Shown here: in pieces, positions 15,204-23,727 of the stretch
Layout of the letters: the number at the start of each line of letters is the position of its first letter
How positions within the stretch are numbered: the stretch's first letter is position 1
Assembly: GCA_902615995.1 (NCBI GenBank)
Contig: CACMRF010000010.1
Location: 1-40,565 of the forward strand
Direction: 5' to 3'
Length of the DNA: 40,565 nucleotides
Source: an uncultured SAR116 cluster alpha proteobacterium
GTDB lineage: Bacteria > Pseudomonadota > Alphaproteobacteria > Puniceispirillales > Marisalimonadaceae
Position numbers and translations under genes: made by a program
Notes under the pieces: model-generated
Told to the model about the DNA's origin: nothing
The model's database searches: none
What the model saw: the letters and a program-made list of their open reading frames with translations, nothing else

Positions 15204-16625
15204 CTATAATCCAAGTGAATGATAGCTGTCCATTACTCTTTTGACGGACACCATCATAGCAGATGTTCTTAAATCATTAGCATTAGGATTTTTATTCCAA
15301 ACCTCACTTATAACCTCATAAGTGTTTCTCATTGTATCCTCCAGCCCTGATCTTACTAAATCAATTTCTGCTGAACCCTGCATTACTAAATCTTTGTATT
15401 CATCTGGAAATTTGGAGCCAGTCATTTTTTCTAGTGCTTCAATCATTAATGTAGTTTGGTTTTCCTGGGCACGTCGTTGAAGTCTTCCTAAACGAATTCT
15501 GCTTAAGTTTTTAATCCATTCGAAATAACTAACTGTAACCCCTCCTGCATTAGCATAAAGATCTGGGATTATAACAACTCCTTTTTTACTCAAAATTTCA
15601 TCAGCTTCACTTGACACAGGACCATTTGCTGCCTCAATTATTAATGGCGTTTTAATTTTATCAGCATTTTCTTTATTAATTACAAGTTCCATCGCGGCGG
15701 GGATTAAAATATCAGCATCTTCTTCCAATATTTCAGAACCTTTATCGATATATCCGTTGAAACCTTTAACACTTCCATTTTCAAGAATGTACTTTTTTAA
15801 TTTTTCTATATTTATTCCTTTTTGATCTATAATAGAACCATCTCTTTCAATAACATGAGTTATAAAGCAATTATCTTCAGTCGACAAAAATAAAGCTGCA
15901 TGATAACCAACATTCCCTAGTCCTTGAACTATAACTCTTTTCCCTTTCAAGCCCGATGTTAAACCTGTTTTCTTTACATCGACTGGATTATCAAAAAAAG
16001 CCTGTAAAGCGTATTGAACCCCTCGTCCTGTGGCTTCTGTTCTTCCTCCTATTCCACCTTTATTAACTGGTTTACCAGTTACACATGCCCAAGCGTTTAA
16101 CTCAGTTGGATGTAACTTTTTAAACTCATCAGCCATCCAAGCCATTTCTCTTTCGCCAGTGCCCACATCAGGCGCAGGAACATTTTGGGAAGGGTGAATT
16201 AAATCTCTTTTAGATAATTCATTAGTAAAACGTCTTGTAATTTTTTCCAACTCTTCTTCAGTCCATTCTCTTATATTTATAATTAGACCTCCTTTTGATC
16301 CCCCAAAAGGAACTTCAACTAAAGAACACTTGTAAGTCATCAATGCAGCTAAAGCATCAACTTCATCTTGATTAACAGCCAAATCATATCTTATACCTCC
16401 TTTGACAGGCTCAATATGATCAGAATGTACAGATCTATAACCAGTAAATGTATGAATAGTACCTCGTAATCTAACACCAAATCTAACAACGTAAGTTGAA
16501 TTAACAGTCATCACTTGTTTAGCTAATTCATCTGTATAAACTTCTTTACCTTCACTTTTTTGAAGACAAGTTACGGCTTTTTTGTAATTTTCTTCTATTG
16601 ATTTTAAAAACTCTTGACCTGCCAT
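15204..16625 (-). CDS. gdhA: Glutamate dehydrogenase (Glu/Leu/Phe/Val dehydrogenase family)
   Basis: Interconverts 2-oxoglutarate plus ammonium and glutamate. The 473-residue product has the substrate-domain signatures 'EPVKGGIRYDL' and 'LMTYKCSLVEVPFGGSKGGL' (the lysines that bind substrate and catalyse), 'VPAPDVGTGEREMAWMADEF', 'GGIGGRTEATGRGV', and the Rossmann motif 'VIVQGLGNVGYHAALFL', then 'IPDLYANAGGVTVSYFEW'. The cofactor (NAD or NADP) cannot be read with confidence. A very good ribosome site (GGGAGGA) sits 6 nt before the start. It converges on amtB and shares its terminator, so channel and assimilating enzyme are neighbours. It may be a major ammonium-assimilation or glutamate-catabolism route; no glnA or gltBD is in the window. 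Confidence 0.94.
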   Translation of the reverse strand: MAGQEFLKSIEENYKKAVTCLQKSEGKEVYTDELAKQVMTVNSTYVVRFGVRLRGTIHTFTGYRSVHSDHIEPVKGGIRYDLAVNQDEVDALAALMTYKCSLVEVPFGGSKGGLIINIREWTEEELEKITRRFTNELSKRDLIHPSQNVPAPDVGTGEREMAWMADEFKKLHPTELNAWACVTGKPVNKGGIGGRTEATGRGVQYALQAFFDNPVDVKKTGLTSGLKGKRVIVQGLGNVGYHAALFLSTEDNCFITHVIERDGSIIDQKGINIEKLKKYILENGSVKGFNGYIDKGSEILEEDADILIPAAMELVINKENADKIKTPLIIEAANGPVSSEADEILSKKGVVIIPDLYANAGGVTVSYFEWIKNLSRIRLGRLQRRAQENQTTLMIEALEKMTGSKFPDEYKDLVMQGSAEIDLVRSGLEDTMRNTYEVISEVWNKNPNANDLRTSAMMVSVKRVMDSYHSLGL

Positions 16626-16652
16626 TTAATTCCTCCCAATAAATGATAGAGT

Positions 16653-16682
16653 ACTATAAATGTATTTATTTAAATCTGTAAA
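16653..16682 (-). promoter_or_regulatory. Probable gdhA promoter
   Basis: On the minus strand, TTTACA (16677-16682) and TATAGT (16653-16658) are spaced by 18 nt. The predicted transcription start is about 20 nt before the gdhA ATG, leaving room for the GGGAGGA ribosome site. A divergent weak pair (TTGATT 16683-16688, TTAATA 16707-16712) could drive the TerB-like gene. Confidence 0.4.
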
Positions 16683-16729
16683 TTGATTTTTCTTAAAATT
16701 AAGTCTTTAATATGTAAAAAGGAAAATAT

Positions 16730-17176
16730 ATGTTTCAAAATTTAAAAAATATCTTTGAAAAAGTTAAACAGGAAAATTATTCAAAGGTGGAGATTATTGA
16801 AGAAGAAATCCACGCTGTTTTATCTCTTTTAATCGAAGCATGCAAAGTTGACGGAATAGTCTCTGATAATGAAATAGAAAAAATTACAGACCTACTAATT
16901 AATAAATTTCATTTAGAACCTAGCAAAGCAAAAAATGCAGTTAATTTTGTTTTAGAAAAAGCAAATGAAAAAGTTGAAATCTTTTCAGATATAAAAGTCG
17001 TACTTGATACAATGGACCATGAAGAGAGAATAAAAGTCATTGAAATGCTATGGGGCGTAGTATTAGCTGATGGAAAGTTAGATGATTATGAATCAAACCT
17101 CATGAGAAAAATATCAAGCTTACTTCATGTATCAAGCTTCGAAACAGCTGAAGCTAAAAAACGCGCTCTGAATTAA
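16730..17176 (+). CDS. TerB-like (tellurite-resistance TerB family) protein
   Basis: A 148-residue all-helical, acidic protein. Residues about 28-140 match the TerB/DUF533-type repeat of paired 'DG.....E' units: '[16 protein letters not shown]' near the start and '[19 protein letters not shown]' near the end, each with acidic residues proposed to bind metal. The family occurs in tellurite-resistance operons but most stand-alone members have unknown roles, possibly in membrane-stress or phage-related signalling. No other ter genes are present. It lies 4 nt upstream of the isovaleryl-CoA dehydrogenase gene and so heads the acyl-CoA operon. An AAGGAAAA ribosome site precedes the ATG. No function can be assigned beyond the family. 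Confidence 0.75.
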   Translation: MFQNLKNIFEKVKQENYSKVEIIEEEIHAVLSLLIEACKVDGIVSDNEIEKITDLLINKFHLEPSKAKNAVNFVLEKANEKVEIFSDIKVVLDTMDHEERIKVIEMLWGVVLADGKLDDYESNLMRKISSLLHVSSFETAEAKKRALN

Positions 17177-17180
17177 GATT

Positions 17181-18344
17181 ATGTATGATAAAACTCTTAA
17201 CTTTGGATTTAACCAAGATCTTAATCAATTAAAAGAGACTATATATAAATTCGCTCAAAATGAAATTGCTCCATTGGCAAAAAATGTTGATGAAAACAAT
17301 GAATTTCCAAATTTTTTGTGGGAAAAATTTGGAGAATTAGGGTTACTAGGTATCACAGCTGATGAAAATTATGGAGGTGCAGGGTTAAACTATTTGTCAC
17401 ATTGCATTGTTATGGAGGAAATTAGTAGAGCTAGCGCTTCAGTAGGATTATCTTATGGAGCATTTTCAAATTTATGTGTGAATCAAATTAATAGAAACGG
17501 AAACCATGAACAAAAAAATAAATATTTACCAGAGTTATGTTCTGGAAAAAAAATAGGTGCTTTAGCAATGAGTGAGCCAAACTCTGGATCTGACGTTGTT
17601 TCTATGTCATTACATGCTGAAAAACAAGGTAATAAAACATATCTATTGAATGGTACAAAAATGTGGATAACAAATGGTCCAGATGCTGATGTTCTAATAA
17701 TATACGCTAAAACAGATCCTTCTGCCGGTTCAAAAGGAATAACTGCATTTATAGTTGAAAAGAATATGGTAGGATTTTCTGTAGGAAAAAAAATTGATAA
17801 ACTTGGAATGCGTGGTTCAAACACATCTGAATTAATATTTGATAATTGCGAAGTACCTGAAGACAATATTTTAGGAAATCCTGGAGATGGTGCATCAATA
17901 TTAATGAGTGGTTTAGACTTTGAAAGAGTTGTATTGGCTGCAGGTCCTTTGGGAATTATGGCATCAGCATTGGATATTGTTATCCCTTATACACAAGAAA
18001 GAAAACAGTTTGGAAAATCAATTGGTCAATTTCAATTGATCCAAGGTAAGATTGCAGATATGTATACTACACTAAATGCTTGCAGGTCGTATGTTTATGC
18101 AGTTGCATCTGCTTGTGATAGAGGTGAAACAACTAGGAAGGATGCTGCAGGTTGTATATTGTATGCTGCGGAAAAAGCAACAACTGTTACTTTAGATGCT
18201 ATTCAAATTTTAGGTGGTAATGGCTATACAAAAGATTATCCAGTTGAACGATTATTAAGAGATGCAAAATTATATGAAATTGGTGCAGGAACTTCTGAGA
18301 TAAGAAGAATGCTAATTGGAAGAGAAATATCAGAAGGAAACTAA
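17181..18344 (+). CDS. ivd: Isovaleryl-CoA dehydrogenase
   Basis: An FAD-dependent oxidation of isovaleryl-CoA to 3-methylcrotonyl-CoA in leucine breakdown. The 387-residue chain has the acyl-CoA dehydrogenase signatures '[14 protein letters not shown]' and '[33 protein letters not shown]'. The catalytic base identifies the subtype: most short- and medium-chain enzymes carry Glu in 'YEGT', but here that site is Ala369 in 'GAGT', while Glu248 in '[16 protein letters not shown]' takes its place. This is the arrangement known for isovaleryl-CoA dehydrogenases. The next two genes encode the following enzymes of the same pathway, which confirms the call. It starts 4 nt after the TerB-like gene and ends 1 nt before the carboxylase gene. 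Confidence 0.93.
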   Translation: MYDKTLNFGFNQDLNQLKETIYKFAQNEIAPLAKNVDENNEFPNFLWEKFGELGLLGITADENYGGAGLNYLSHCIVMEEISRASASVGLSYGAFSNLCVNQINRNGNHEQKNKYLPELCSGKKIGALAMSEPNSGSDVVSMSLHAEKQGNKTYLLNGTKMWITNGPDADVLIIYAKTDPSAGSKGITAFIVEKNMVGFSVGKKIDKLGMRGSNTSELIFDNCEVPEDNILGNPGDGASILMSGLDFERVVLAAGPLGIMASALDIVIPYTQERKQFGKSIGQFQLIQGKIADMYTTLNACRSYVYAVASACDRGETTRKDAAGCILYAAEKATTVTLDAIQILGGNGYTKDYPVERLLRDAKLYEIGAGTSEIRRMLIGREISEGN

Positions 18345-18345
18345 T

Positions 18346-19947
18346 ATGAGCGTCTTAAAATCGAATTTATCAGTAACTAGTGATATTTTTGCAAAAAATA
18401 AAGATGAAATGCTATCGAAGATTGATGAAATCAAAAAGGTGAAAGATTTTGCTTTTAAAGGTGGTGTAAAAAAATTTAATAAAAAAACTTCGAAAGAAAA
18501 AAAATTGCTCCCTAGAATGCGAATTACTCAGTTACTTGACAAAGACTCTACTTTTTTAGAAATAGGCGCATTAGCTGGACATGACCTTTACAACAACGAG
18601 TGTCCTGGAGGTGGTATAATTACAGGCATTGGAAAAGTTCATGATTTGAGTGTAATGATAATTTGTAATGATTATACAGTAAAGGGGGGTACATATTACC
18701 CTATTACTGTAAAAAAGCATTTAAGAGCTCAAGAAATTGCAATGCAAAATAACTTACCTTGTATATATCTGGTTGATTCAGGAGGAGCAAATCTTCCAAA
18801 TCAAGACGAAGTCTTTCCAGATAGAGATCATTTTGGTAGAATTTTTTATAATCAATCAAAGATGTCTTCTAAAAACATAATGCAAGTGGCAGTTGTTATG
18901 GGAAGTTGTACCGCTGGTGGAGCTTATGTCCCCGCTATGTCTGATGAAACTATTATTGTAAAAAACCAGGGGACTATTTTTTTAGCAGGACCACCTCTAG
19001 TAAAAGCAGCAATTGGAGAAAAGATCTCTGCTGAGGTTTTAGGAGGTGGTAAAGTTCATACAGAAATTTCAGGTGTTGCTGACTATCTTGCAGATGATGA
19101 TTATCATGCTTTAGAATTAACTCGACAATGCATTAAAAATGCAAATATAACTCAAAAAAAATGTGATCAAAAAATAAAGCCACCACTATATGACAATGAA
19201 GAACTGATTGGAATTGTCCCAAGTGATCTAAAAAAACCATTTGATATAAGTGAAATTATAATGAGGATAATTGATGATTCTAATTTCGATGAATTTAAAC
19301 CAAATTATGGAAAAACTCTTCTAACCGGTTTTGCAAAAATAAACCAAATCAGTTGCGGAATAATAGCCAACAATGGAGTTTTATTTTCTGAGAGTGCACA
19401 AAAAGGAACTCATTTTATTCAACTTTGCACTAAGAGAAAAATACCCATTATATTTTTTCAAAATATTACAGGTTTTATGGTTGGCAAACAAGCCGAGCAT
19501 ACTGGAATTGCTAAGAACGGAGCTAAATTAATTAATGCTGTTTCAAATTCAAAATCTCCTAAAATAACTGTCATCGTAGGTGGTAGTTTTGGAGCTGGTA
19601 ATTATGGTATGTGTGGAAGAGCGTTTCAGCCTAATTTTTTATGGATTTGGCCAAGTTCAAAAACATCAGTAATGGGCGGAGAACAAGCAGCTAATGTTTT
19701 GCTACAACTTAAAAAAATAAATGTTAAAAAAAAAAACGAAGACTGGAATGAAAAGATAGAAAAAGCGTTTTTTTCAAAATTGGTTAAACAATTTGATTAT
19801 CAATCAAATCCACTTTATTCATCTTCAAGATTGTGGGATGATGGGATAATAGACCCAAGAGATACAAGACATATCCTTTCAGAGTGTCTGCAAATAAGTT
19901 TGAACTCAAAAATTAAAAAAACAAAATTTGGTCTTTTTAGAATGTAA
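18346..19947 (+). CDS. mccB: Methylcrotonyl-CoA carboxylase, carboxyltransferase (beta) subunit
   Basis: Transfers carboxyl from biotin to 3-methylcrotonyl-CoA, giving 3-methylglutaconyl-CoA. The 533-residue product has both crotonase-fold carboxyltransferase halves: the N-terminal half with 'GGTYYPITVKKHLRAQEIA', 'YLVDSGGANLPNQDEVFPD' and 'GSCTAGGAYVPAMSDE', and the C-terminal half with 'FFQNITGFMVGKQAEHTGIAKNGAK' and 'VGGSFGAGNYGMCGRA..P.FLW.WP'. 'GANLPNQ..VFPD' separates MCC from propionyl-CoA carboxylase. The start at 18346 follows GAAGGAAA; a longer TTG form from 18316 would overlap ivd and is rejected. The biotin-carboxylase/biotin-carrier alpha subunit gene (mccA), usually in this operon, is not in the window, and this subunit cannot act without it. 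Confidence 0.93.
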   Translation: MSVLKSNLSVTSDIFAKNKDEMLSKIDEIKKVKDFAFKGGVKKFNKKTSKEKKLLPRMRITQLLDKDSTFLEIGALAGHDLYNNECPGGGIITGIGKVHDLSVMIICNDYTVKGGTYYPITVKKHLRAQEIAMQNNLPCIYLVDSGGANLPNQDEVFPDRDHFGRIFYNQSKMSSKNIMQVAVVMGSCTAGGAYVPAMSDETIIVKNQGTIFLAGPPLVKAAIGEKISAEVLGGGKVHTEISGVADYLADDDYHALELTRQCIKNANITQKKCDQKIKPPLYDNEELIGIVPSDLKKPFDISEIIMRIIDDSNFDEFKPNYGKTLLTGFAKINQISCGIIANNGVLFSESAQKGTHFIQLCTKRKIPIIFFQNITGFMVGKQAEHTGIAKNGAKLINAVSNSKSPKITVIVGGSFGAGNYGMCGRAFQPNFLWIWPSSKTSVMGGEQAANVLLQLKKINVKKKNEDWNEKIEKAFFSKLVKQFDYQSNPLYSSSRLWDDGIIDPRDTRHILSECLQISLNSKIKKTKFGLFRM

Positions 19948-19954
19948 AATTTTT

Positions 19955-20740
19955 ATGAATTTCAAGAAGCTTATAGTTACAAAAATTAATAATATTGCAA
20001 CTGAAATTAGGTTAAACGACCCAGATATGCATAATGCACTTACGCTCGATATTATAAATGAACTCAGCCTTTGCATTGATGAGTTATCAAGAGACACATC
20101 ATCTGTTATTTTAATTTCAGCAAACGGAAAAAGTTTTTGTGCTGGAGGTGATTTATCATGGATGAAAAAACAATTATCTGCACCAAGAGAAAATAGAATT
20201 ATAGAAGCATCTAAACTTGCTGACTTACTTCTAAAACTCTACAATTGTCCTAAAACTATTATTGGTAATATAGAAGGTAATGCCTTTGGTGGTGGTATTG
20301 GAATTATGTCAATATGTGATTTTGTTTTTTCAGTAAAAGACATTAAGATGGCATTAACAGAAGCAAAACTTGGCCTTATACCAGCAACAATAAGTCCATA
20401 TGTAATCAAAAAAATTGGAGAAAAAAACGCAATCCATTTATTTACATCTGCAAAAATTTTTAGACCTAAAGATGGAGTTAAGTTTGGCTTGATTGATTTT
20501 ATATATGAAGAAAATGAAATTAATTCTAAAATATTTGAATTTATAGATAATTTTAAAAATTCAGCACCTAATTCAATATTAGAATCAAAAAAATTAGTAA
20601 GAGATTTATCTTATTCTATAGATCAAAATATTGTAAATCTAACCATAAACAGATTAGCAGATATTTGGGATACTAAAGAAGCTAAAGAAGGTATAAACGC
20701 TTTTTTTAGAAAGAAAAAACCTAATTGGATTAAGGAGTGA
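19955..20740 (+). CDS. liuC: Enoyl-CoA hydratase family, probable methylglutaconyl-CoA hydratase
   Basis: A crotonase-fold protein of 261 residues. It would hydrate 3-methylglutaconyl-CoA to HMG-CoA, the step after MccB. Oxyanion-hole segments: 'SFCAGGDLSWMKKQ' (about 60-73) and 'EGNAFGGGIGIM'. The 'ALTEAKLGLIPATISPYVIKKIG' stretch holds the catalytic Glu and the PATISPYV sequence typical of methylglutaconyl-CoA hydratases (LiuC/AUH) rather than of general enoyl-CoA hydratases. It starts 7 nt after mccB. The ATG at 19955 is chosen; a TTG at 19928 would overlap mccB and has no ribosome site. It ends just before an AhpD-like gene whose ribosome site overlaps this gene's last codons. Confidence 0.85.
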   Translation: MNFKKLIVTKINNIATEIRLNDPDMHNALTLDIINELSLCIDELSRDTSSVILISANGKSFCAGGDLSWMKKQLSAPRENRIIEASKLADLLLKLYNCPKTIIGNIEGNAFGGGIGIMSICDFVFSVKDIKMALTEAKLGLIPATISPYVIKKIGEKNAIHLFTSAKIFRPKDGVKFGLIDFIYEENEINSKIFEFIDNFKNSAPNSILESKKLVRDLSYSIDQNIVNLTINRLADIWDTKEAKEGINAFFRKKKPNWIKE

Positions 20741-20742
20741 TA

Positions 20743-21339
20743 ATGACTAAGATACCAAAACAGTTGGCAAAAAATAAAATTACAAGTTTAAATCTTAAAA
20801 ATAAGAAAAAAAATAAAGATGATTTAAATGCTGAAAATTATTTAAAAATTGTTAAGGAAAAAATAGGATTTGTCCCAAATGTTTTAACTGCATTTTCTAA
20901 TTTTCCAAAACAGTTTGAAGGTTTTACCAAATTGTATAATTCCATTATGCTAGGAGATTCTGGTTTAACAAAGTTAGAAAGAGAAATGATAGCAGTTACT
21001 GTTTCATCTTTAAATCACTGCTATTACTGTATAGTTGCACATGGGTCAGCTGTAAGAGAATTATCTGGAGATCCTCAATTAGGAGAAAGATTAATTTCAA
21101 ACTTGGAAGCAACAAATTTAACAAAAAAACACCAAGTAATGCTTAGATATGTCAAAGAACTTACAAAAAACCCTTCTGACGTGAATAAAAAATCAAGGGA
21201 TGAATTGAGTATAAATGGTTTCTCTGACAGAGATATTTGGGACATAAGTTTAATTACTGGTTTTTTTAACATGACTAATAGACTAGCTATTGCTACTGAA
21301 ATGGAACCAAATGACCTTTATCACTCATCTCATAGATAA
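20743..21339 (+). CDS. Peroxidase-related (AhpD/carboxymuconolactone decarboxylase-like) protein
   Basis: A 198-residue all-helical protein of the AhpD/CMD superfamily, closest in form to the 'uncharacterised peroxidase-related enzyme' group. The active-site motif 'NHCYYCIVAHG' supplies Cys93, Cys96 and His100 (CxxC...H), preceded by 'LTKLEREMIAVTVSS' as in AhpD. In AhpD this dithiol reduces a lipoylated adaptor; here the partner is unknown. AAGGAG at 20732-20737 lies 5 nt before the ATG at 20743, so that start is preferred to the GTG at 20737. It sits inside the leucine/acyl-CoA operon between a hydratase and an acyl-CoA dehydrogenase, where it might protect against peroxide by-products of flavoenzymes. 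That role is inference. Confidence 0.8.
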   Translation: MTKIPKQLAKNKITSLNLKNKKKNKDDLNAENYLKIVKEKIGFVPNVLTAFSNFPKQFEGFTKLYNSIMLGDSGLTKLEREMIAVTVSSLNHCYYCIVAHGSAVRELSGDPQLGERLISNLEATNLTKKHQVMLRYVKELTKNPSDVNKKSRDELSINGFSDRDIWDISLITGFFNMTNRLAIATEMEPNDLYHSSHR

Positions 21340-21344
21340 TTTTC

Positions 21345-22511
21345 ATGATATTTGAACTAACAGAAACGCAAAAAAATATTGTTCAAGCGGCTAAAAAAAT
21401 TTCATCAAAATTTGATGATAATTACTGGCTAGATTTAGATGTAAAGTCTGAATTCCCTTCAGAATTCTATAATGAAGTTGCCAAAAGTGGTTGGTTGGGC
21501 ATGTGTATGCCTGAAGAATATGGAGGAGCTAATTTAGGCATTCAAGAGGCCGCTCTTTTTATGCAAAATATAACTAGAAATGGTGGTGGAATGTCTGCTG
21601 CATCATCCATACATATTAATATTTTTGGACCACACCCTATTGTTGTTTATGGGACTAAAACACAAAAAAAGAATTGGTTGCCTAACTTAATTTCTGGAAA
21701 TGACAAAACTTGTTTTGGAGTTACAGAACCTGATGCTGGGTTAGATACAGGAAAAATAAAAACTACTGCAAGTAAAATCCAAGGTGGGTATTTAATAAAC
21801 GGACAAAAAATTTGGACCTCAACAGCAAAAATTGCAAATAAAATTCTACTTTTAGCAAGAACATCTGAATTGGGAAAGACAAAAAATAATATTGATGGAT
21901 TGACTTTATTTTATACAGATTTTGACAGAACAAAAATTGAAGTAAGAGAAATAAAAAAAATGGGAAGAGGTTCAGTTGATAGTAATCAAATATTTTTTGA
22001 TAATTTAGAAATATCTGAAGAAGATAGAATTGGAGAAGAAGGTAAAGGGTTTAGATATATTTTAGATAGCTTAAATCCTGAAAGAATTTTAATTGCAGCA
22101 GAAGCTCTAGGAATTGGAAAAGATGCTTTAGAAAAAGCTATAAAATATGCTAATGAAAGAATTGTATTTGATAGACCCATTGGTAAAAATCAAAGTATTC
22201 AACATCCCTTAGCTGAATTATGGATAGAGCTTGAAGCTGCTGAATTATTAATATCGAAAGCTGCTTACCAATATGATAAAGGACAAAATTCTGGAGGACT
22301 TGCAAATGCTGCTAAATATTACGCTGCAGAGGTAGCATTTAAAACAGCAACACAAGCTGTTATAACTTTAGGAGGGATGGGATATGCAAAAGAGTATCAT
22401 GTTGAAAGATTGTTAAGAGAGTCCTTGATCCCAAAGTTAGCACCTGTTAGTTCACAAATGATATTAAATTACATATCAGAAAAAATACTTCATTTACCAA
22501 GATCATACTAA
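21345..22511 (+). CDS. Acyl-CoA dehydrogenase, substrate unknown
   Basis: A 388-residue flavoprotein of the acyl-CoA dehydrogenase family: 'CFGVTEPDAGLDTGKIKT' (FAD/substrate strand), 'INGQKIWTSTA', 'GRGSVDSNQIFFDN', and 'ITLGGMGYAKEYHVERLLRES' at the C-terminus. The usual catalytic 'YEGTSEI' is replaced by 'KLAPVSSQMI', so Glu is missing at that site. Glu246 in 'LNPERILIAAEALG' aligns with the alternative base used by isovaleryl-type enzymes. It is only about one-third identical by eye to the ivd product five kilobases upstream, so it is not a recent duplicate. Located 5 nt after the AhpD-like gene and 19 nt before a CoA-transferase gene, it probably acts on a CoA ester made by that transferase. 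The substrate is not predictable. Confidence 0.88.
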   Translation: MIFELTETQKNIVQAAKKISSKFDDNYWLDLDVKSEFPSEFYNEVAKSGWLGMCMPEEYGGANLGIQEAALFMQNITRNGGGMSAASSIHINIFGPHPIVVYGTKTQKKNWLPNLISGNDKTCFGVTEPDAGLDTGKIKTTASKIQGGYLINGQKIWTSTAKIANKILLLARTSELGKTKNNIDGLTLFYTDFDRTKIEVREIKKMGRGSVDSNQIFFDNLEISEEDRIGEEGKGFRYILDSLNPERILIAAEALGIGKDALEKAIKYANERIVFDRPIGKNQSIQHPLAELWIELEAAELLISKAAYQYDKGQNSGGLANAAKYYAAEVAFKTATQAVITLGGMGYAKEYHVERLLRESLIPKLAPVSSQMILNYISEKILHLPRSY

Positions 22512-22530
22512 TCAAAACATAGGAAATAAA

Positions 22531-23727
22531 ATGAAACATGCTTTGGAAAATTTTAAAATAATAGATCTAACTAGAGTTCTTGGAGGGCCTTACGCAACTC
22601 AAATTCTTGCTGATCATGGAGCTGATGTTATAAAAGTAGAAGCTCACATCGGTGACGAGGTAAGAGGATGGGGTCCACCATTTTCAAATGGAATGGCATC
22701 ATATTTTATAAATGTAAATAGAAACAAAAGATCAATTGCAATTGATTTACTATCAAATAAAGGAAAAGAAATATTAGTTAAACTTCTAGAAAATGCAGAT
22801 GTTCTTATTGAAAATTTTAAAACAGGGACAATGGAGAAATGGGGTTTAGGATATGAAGAAGTTTTAAAAGGAAAATTTCCAAAACTTATTCATTGTAGAA
22901 TATCTGGTTTTGGCCAAGAGGGTCCACTAGGTGGAGCACCTGGTTACGATGCTATTGTTCAAGCAATGACTGGAATGATGTCCATAAACGGAACACCAGA
23001 AAGTGGTAGTGTAAGAATGGGAGCACCCTTCGTTGACATGGGCACTGGTTTATATTCTGCAATTGGTATATTAATGGCTTTACAAGAAAGAAACATCTCC
23101 AACAAAGGCCAGTATCTTGACATGACATTATATGACTCTTCTCTAGCTTTAATGCATCCTCACAATGCGAATTTTTTCTTAAGTAAAAAACCTGGAAAAG
23201 CAACAGGAAACTCTCATCCTAACATATCTCCATATGACAAGTTCGATACTGCTACCAATGAAATTTTTATGGGAATAGGAAATGATGCTGGATTTGCAAG
23301 ACTCTGTAAAGCACTCAATTTGGACGACTTAATATATGATGCTAGATTTAAAACTAATGCAGATAGAGTTAAAAATAGATTAGAATTAACTGATTATTTA
23401 CAAAATGCACTTAAGGATGTTGATGGAAACTCTTTTTCAGAAAAACTTTTAAATGCAGGTGTTCCAGCTGGTCCAGTCAGGAATATGGAAGAAGCTATTA
23501 ATCATCCTCAGACAAAAGAAAGACATATGGTTCTTAATAAAGATGATTATCAAGGTATAGCTTCTCCAATAAAGTTTAGCAGATCAAAATCAGTTGGTGT
23601 TAAAAATATACCACCTCAAATTGGTGAACATACAAATGAAATTTTATTAGAGTTAAATTATACAAAAGATGAAATAGAAAATTTAGTTAGTTCTAATGTA
23701 GTAAAATTAACATCATCAAGTGATTAA
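22531..23727 (+). CDS. Class III (CaiB/BaiF family) CoA-transferase
   Basis: Moves CoA from an acyl-CoA donor to a free carboxylic acid. The 398-residue product has the family's N-terminal 'IDLTRVLGGPYATQILADHGADVIKVE', the 'GDEVRGWGPPF' loop, 'NVNRNKRSIAIDL', 'ADVLIENFKTGTMEKWGLGYE', and 'ISGFGQEGPLGGAPGYDAIVQAMTGMMS'. The conserved Asp that forms the acyl-anhydride lies in 'VDMGTG'. Substrates in this family range from formate and oxalate to carnitine, succinate, mesaconate and bile acids, and none can be chosen here. It is the last gene of the plus-strand operon, after an acyl-CoA dehydrogenase. Its stop overlaps the end of the convergent AroE-like gene by 12 nt, so there is no room for a separate terminator. 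Confidence 0.9.
   Translation: MKHALENFKIIDLTRVLGGPYATQILADHGADVIKVEAHIGDEVRGWGPPFSNGMASYFINVNRNKRSIAIDLLSNKGKEILVKLLENADVLIENFKTGTMEKWGLGYEEVLKGKFPKLIHCRISGFGQEGPLGGAPGYDAIVQAMTGMMSINGTPESGSVRMGAPFVDMGTGLYSAIGILMALQERNISNKGQYLDMTLYDSSLALMHPHNANFFLSKKPGKATGNSHPNISPYDKFDTATNEIFMGIGNDAGFARLCKALNLDDLIYDARFKTNADRVKNRLELTDYLQNALKDVDGNSFSEKLLNAGVPAGPVRNMEEAINHPQTKERHMVLNKDDYQGIASPIKFSRSKSVGVKNIPPQIGEHTNEILLELNYTKDEIENLVSSNVVKLTSSSD

Noticed and set aside
17483..17866. 127-codon minus-strand frame inside ivd
   Set aside because: It is antisense to a well-supported acyl-CoA dehydrogenase and has no motif.
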